Of a stretch of 8,011 bases of DNA, positions 6,147 through 8,011 are shown piece after piece. The notes beneath the pieces were generated by a model, which was not told the origin of the DNA, did not search any database, and was given only the letters and a program-made list of their open reading frames with translations. Made by a program: the position numbers and the translations under genes. The stretch's first letter is position 1, and the number at the start of each line of letters is the position of its first letter. The DNA comes from an uncultured Desulfobacterales bacterium (GTDB lineage Bacteria > Desulfobacterota > Desulfobacteria > Desulfobacterales > JAFDCJ01), in the NCBI GenBank assembly GCA_945787595.1, contig CALZJV010000273.1, positions 1 through 8,011 of the forward strand, read 5' to 3'.

Positions 6147-6548
6147 TTTTATAAACGGAAACACATCCGTAACGCCGGTCAAATCTAAGATAACCAGCAC
6201 AATAAATCCAACAAGTATAGAGACCAGAAGAAACTCGACCGCACCCCCGCCTGCCGGAAGCTGGTCGATTTGATCGGCAATTCCGATCACCTCATCATCG
6301 GACAGGCTGTCGATTCGCGCCCTTGCCTCAATGGGATCGATACCCTGGGCAATGATGGCATCCTGTAAATCTTTGCGAGCCAGCAGTTGGTGGAGATATT
6401 CCCGGGCTTCCCGGCCACGAGCCGAGTCCATAACCGTTTCGGTTCCAATCATGGCTGCTACAACAGAATGAACCGGGGTGCATATCAGGAACATGATGAC
6501 AGCAAGAGAAATACTCATCGGTTTAAGCGTTTTTCGGATCACCTTCAT
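6135..6548 (-). CDS. PA2779-family small membrane protein
   Basis: This 137-residue protein fits the PA2779 family, which has no known function and usually sits beside a PA2778-family peptidase gene. It has an N-terminal signal sequence (about 1-32: basic start, hydrophobic SISLAVIMFLICTP, likely cleavage after VVAA). A charged helical part with a conserved-looking IDPIEARARIDSLSDDEV (70-87) follows, then LPAGGG (97-102), a membrane helix (about 105-124) and a basic tail KSQR. The predicted topology puts the glycines on the periplasmic side, next to the membrane. An ATG two codons upstream (6554) touches the AGGAGG directly, whereas the ATG at 6548 has 6-base spacing, so 6548 is chosen. It is the second gene of the minus-strand unit, 28 bp behind the peptidase gene. 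Confidence 0.85.
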   Translation of the reverse strand: MKVIRKTLKPMSISLAVIMFLICTPVHSVVAAMIGTETVMDSARGREAREYLHQLLARKDLQDAIIAQGIDPIEARARIDSLSDDEVIGIADQIDQLPAGGGAVEFLLVSILVGFIVLVILDLTGVTDVFPFIKSQR

Positions 6549-6554
6549 TTCCAT

Positions 6555-6560
6555 CCTCCT
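6555..6560 (-). promoter_or_regulatory. Ribosome binding site of the PA2779-family gene (decides the start)
   Basis: AGGAGG on the minus strand (within AAAGGAGG, 6555-6562) abuts the ATG at 6554 with no spacing but lies 6 bases from the ATG at 6548, so the second ATG is the likely start. The signal is much stronger than that of the peptidase gene before it. Confidence 0.75.
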
Positions 6561-6576
6561 TTAGGGGTGTTCACTT

Positions 6577-7584
6577 TTATTGATGCATTTTCGATTCAAT
6601 TTCTTTTAATGTTTGCTGGTATACAGCCTGTAAGGGGCCTCCAAGAGATACGGCCTTGCGGGCCATCTCCCGGGCTTGGGGGTGCCGCCCCTGCTCCATC
6701 AGGATTTGAGCGAGATTATTATAAGCAGAACCAGCCCGGGGATGCAAACGAATTGTTTCCCTGAATGCATATCCGGAATTGGTAAAATCTCCAAGCGCAT
6801 AATAGCTGTTACCCAGCCCCATTCGTGCCGCAAGGCTTTGCGGCCATCGCGTCAAAGCAGTCCGGTAGCCGGACACTGCAGCCTGATACTGATGTGTTTT
6901 TTCCAAACCCAGCACTGCCGCAAGATAGGTTTTCTCCTTTGCCAAAGCGGGCAATTGGGTGGGTTGGAGAATGATAATGCCCCAATGGTCGCTGCGGGTC
7001 CATGTTTTCTCAAAAACACCAAAGGGCATGACTTTACGGTGAGTAGTACCGGAACGTAGAATAACATGTTCCTGCACTGCGTCATAACCGACCGCAACTG
7101 CATAGTGCCAGACCGGAGCCCATGAAATACCCAGATTCTGCAAAATGATGACGGGGTAGCCGGCGGCGATTTCAGCAAAGAGTGATTCGAGGCCTGAAAT
7201 CTCATAGGCGAGTCTACCATGGCGGCGTGCCGCTGCAATGAGGGCCATCTGCAAACTGCCTTTGCGTGAGGGGGTGTAGACTTCCTCGACGAAGTCTTCA
7301 GGTCGGGCAGGCAAACCGCTCCAGCTGATGGCCATCGCTAAAGCAGCCGGTCCGCACTGATATTCTTCCTGGGGGAAAAACGGCACCGCGGTCAACTCAT
7401 GGCCGGCCGATACGTTCTCAGGTAGTGGCGGCATTTCCATCTGCCGAAAACTTGCACAGCCGGTGAGTAAGCTTAGCAGAGAGCCCAGCACCAGTGAAGC
7501 ACCGCCCAAATGAAAATAAATACGGCTTCTGGTCAGTGAAAGAATTGGTGTCACGTTTGCTTTTGAAGACAGCTTTGCGCTCAT
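6577..7584 (-). CDS. PA2778-family C39-like cysteine peptidase lipoprotein with TPR repeats
   Basis: This 335-residue protein has the layout of the PA2778 family. A long signal segment ends in a lipobox LLTGC with the lipidated cysteine at 43; alanine at +2 predicts the outer membrane. A C39-like papain-fold domain follows (about 62-210) with the catalytic cysteine at 77 in QEEYQCGPAALAM, the histidine at 160 in VWHYAVAVGYD and a possible third residue at Asp168. The C-terminal part (about 218-330) has about three TPR-like repeats (YQAAVSGYRTAL, GNSYYALGDF and NNLAQILMEQGRHPQAREMARKA), suggesting protein binding. A TTG two codons upstream (7590) is possible; the ATG at 7584 is preferred, though its ribosome binding site is weak. 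It is transcribed first in the pair, followed by the PA2779-family gene. Catalytic residues are intact. The substrate is unknown. Confidence 0.87.
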   Translation of the reverse strand: MSAKLSSKANVTPILSLTRSRIYFHLGGASLVLGSLLSLLTGCASFRQMEMPPLPENVSAGHELTAVPFFPQEEYQCGPAALAMAISWSGLPARPEDFVEEVYTPSRKGSLQMALIAAARRHGRLAYEISGLESLFAEIAAGYPVIILQNLGISWAPVWHYAVAVGYDAVQEHVILRSGTTHRKVMPFGVFEKTWTRSDHWGIIILQPTQLPALAKEKTYLAAVLGLEKTHQYQAAVSGYRTALTRWPQSLAARMGLGNSYYALGDFTNSGYAFRETIRLHPRAGSAYNNLAQILMEQGRHPQAREMARKAVSLGGPLQAVYQQTLKEIESKMHQ

Positions 7585-7622
7585 TTCCAAGTGAAGTTAC
7601 ATGATAAAAGGCACCGGGGAAT

Positions 7623-7650
7623 GTTATTCTCAGAGCGCGAGTCGTGTTAA
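7623..7650 (-). promoter_or_regulatory. Candidate promoter of the PA2778/PA2779 unit
   Basis: On the minus strand TTAACA (7650-7645, 5 of 6 to the -35 consensus) is followed after 16 bp by AATAAC (7628-7623, 4 of 6 to the -10). Transcription would begin near 7616, about 30 bases before the ATG at 7584. No operator is recognised nearby. Confidence 0.3.
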
Positions 7651-7803
7651 ATCCTTTATTAAAGACTTGCTCACCCCATCTGCTGAAGATGGTTTTGATC
7701 CTTGTAGTTCATCAGGCGTGATATGTCAAGAATTAGGTTTCGCACCATATAACTATGCCAACGTAGTCATTGATATACAAGGGAATTTTCGACATATTCC
7801 CGC

Positions 7804-7977
7804 TCATAAGAAGTAAAGATCCGGGTCCAGAGGGCCCGGCTTTGTCGGGACCCTGAAAGGGGGCCAAGCACCGAGTATTTTTGAGACAGGATAGCCCGTT
7901 GAGCCGGTTTTACCGGTTGGCCGGTTATTGGAAAAAGCTAATTCGCCTAAATTAAGCTTAATAATTATTTCATGCAT
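7804..7977 (-). CDS. Uncertain 57-residue hypothetical protein
   Basis: An ATG at 7977 on the minus strand follows an AGAGGA-type ribosome binding site (spacing about 6) and opens 57 codons to a TGA at 7804. The product starts MHEIIIKLNLGELAFSNN, then becomes rich in Gly, Pro and Thr, and ends LDPDLYFL. It has no membrane segment and no family I recognise. The second half is encoded over a strong GC-rich hairpin and the CCGGTT repeats, which is more typical of non-coding DNA, so the frame may be chance. It points the same way as the peptidase unit, but about 220 bp and a candidate promoter lie between. Confidence 0.22.
   Translation of the reverse strand: MHEIIIKLNLGELAFSNNRPTGKTGSTGYPVSKILGAWPPFRVPTKPGPLDPDLYFL
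7831..7854. repeat. GC-rich hairpin upstream of the peptidase unit
   Basis: AGGGCCCG (7831-7838) pairs with CGGGACCCT (7846-7854) as an 8-bp stem with one bulged A and a 7-base loop GCTTTGT. GGGTCC (7823-7828) can compete for the same GGACCC (7848-7853), so two folds are possible. No T run follows on either strand, which argues against a simple terminator. Confidence 0.5.
7904..7926. repeat. Three CCGGTT units at 8-9 bp spacing
   Basis: CCGGTT occurs at 7904-7909, 7913-7918 and 7921-7926, each followed by two or three variable bases. Short degenerate tandem units like this form the arms of elements E1-E3, so this may be one arm of a further element whose partner lies beyond the window. Confidence 0.5.
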
Positions 7978-8011
7978 GGTTTTCCTCTTGCTTGGATATG
8001 ACAGCTTTACG

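Larger units (their letters stand above)
7585..8011. other. Right-end region upstream of the peptidase gene
   Basis: No securely identified gene is present in these 427 bp. The region holds a candidate minus-strand promoter (7623-7650), a GC-rich hairpin (7831-7854), a run of three CCGGTT units (7904-7926) and an uncertain 57-codon minus-strand frame (7804-7977). A plus-strand 71-codon frame (7601-7816) is open but unsupported. Confidence 0.65.

Noticed and set aside
7601..7816. 71-codon plus-strand reading frame at the right end
   Set aside because: No clear ribosome binding site, no recognisable domain, and it runs antisense across the candidate promoter of the PA2778/PA2779 unit. It cannot be excluded but is not supported.

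Overview
The window carries the distal end of a division and cell wall (dcw) cluster, followed by three unrelated-looking accessory genes. The organism is most likely a Gram-negative bacterium of the Desulfobacterota (deltaproteobacterial) type. Reasons are the order ftsQ-ftsA-ftsZ, the look of the FtsZ and FtsA sequences, the B12-binding-like radical SAM protein after ftsZ, the PA2778/PA2779 lipoprotein pair, and the many degenerate short-unit repeats between genes. This is inference from sequence style; no rRNA or other marker gene is present.

Layout. The plus strand has: the 3' part of ftsQ (1-672, its start lies outside the window); a 399 bp spacer with an inverted-arm repeat element (E1, 761-941); ftsA (1072-2298); a 97 bp AT-rich gap; ftsZ (2396-3571); a spacer of about 470 bp with a second element (E2, 3647-3812), a candidate promoter and several palindromes; and a radical SAM gene (4040 or 4025 to 5770). 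A convergent spacer follows (5771-6134) with a third element (E3, 5795-5909). On the minus strand are a PA2778-family C39-like lipoprotein peptidase with TPR repeats (7584-6577) and, 28 bp downstream, a PA2779-family small membrane protein (6548-6135). The right end (7585-8011) holds a likely promoter for that pair, a GC-rich hairpin and one weak 57-codon reading frame on the minus strand.

Function. FtsQ, FtsA and FtsZ are core divisome parts: FtsZ forms the ring, FtsA anchors it to the membrane, and FtsQ is the periplasmic/inner-membrane scaffold. The radical SAM protein has no assigned function that I can defend. The PA2778/PA2779 pair looks like one transcription unit, and I suggest a protease-substrate relation.

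The most striking unexplained structure is in the spacers. All three large spacers around ftsA, ftsZ and the radical SAM gene contain an element of the same architecture: two inverted arms, each made of three or four tandem 7- or 8-bp degenerate units, around a unique core. The unit sequence is different in each element.
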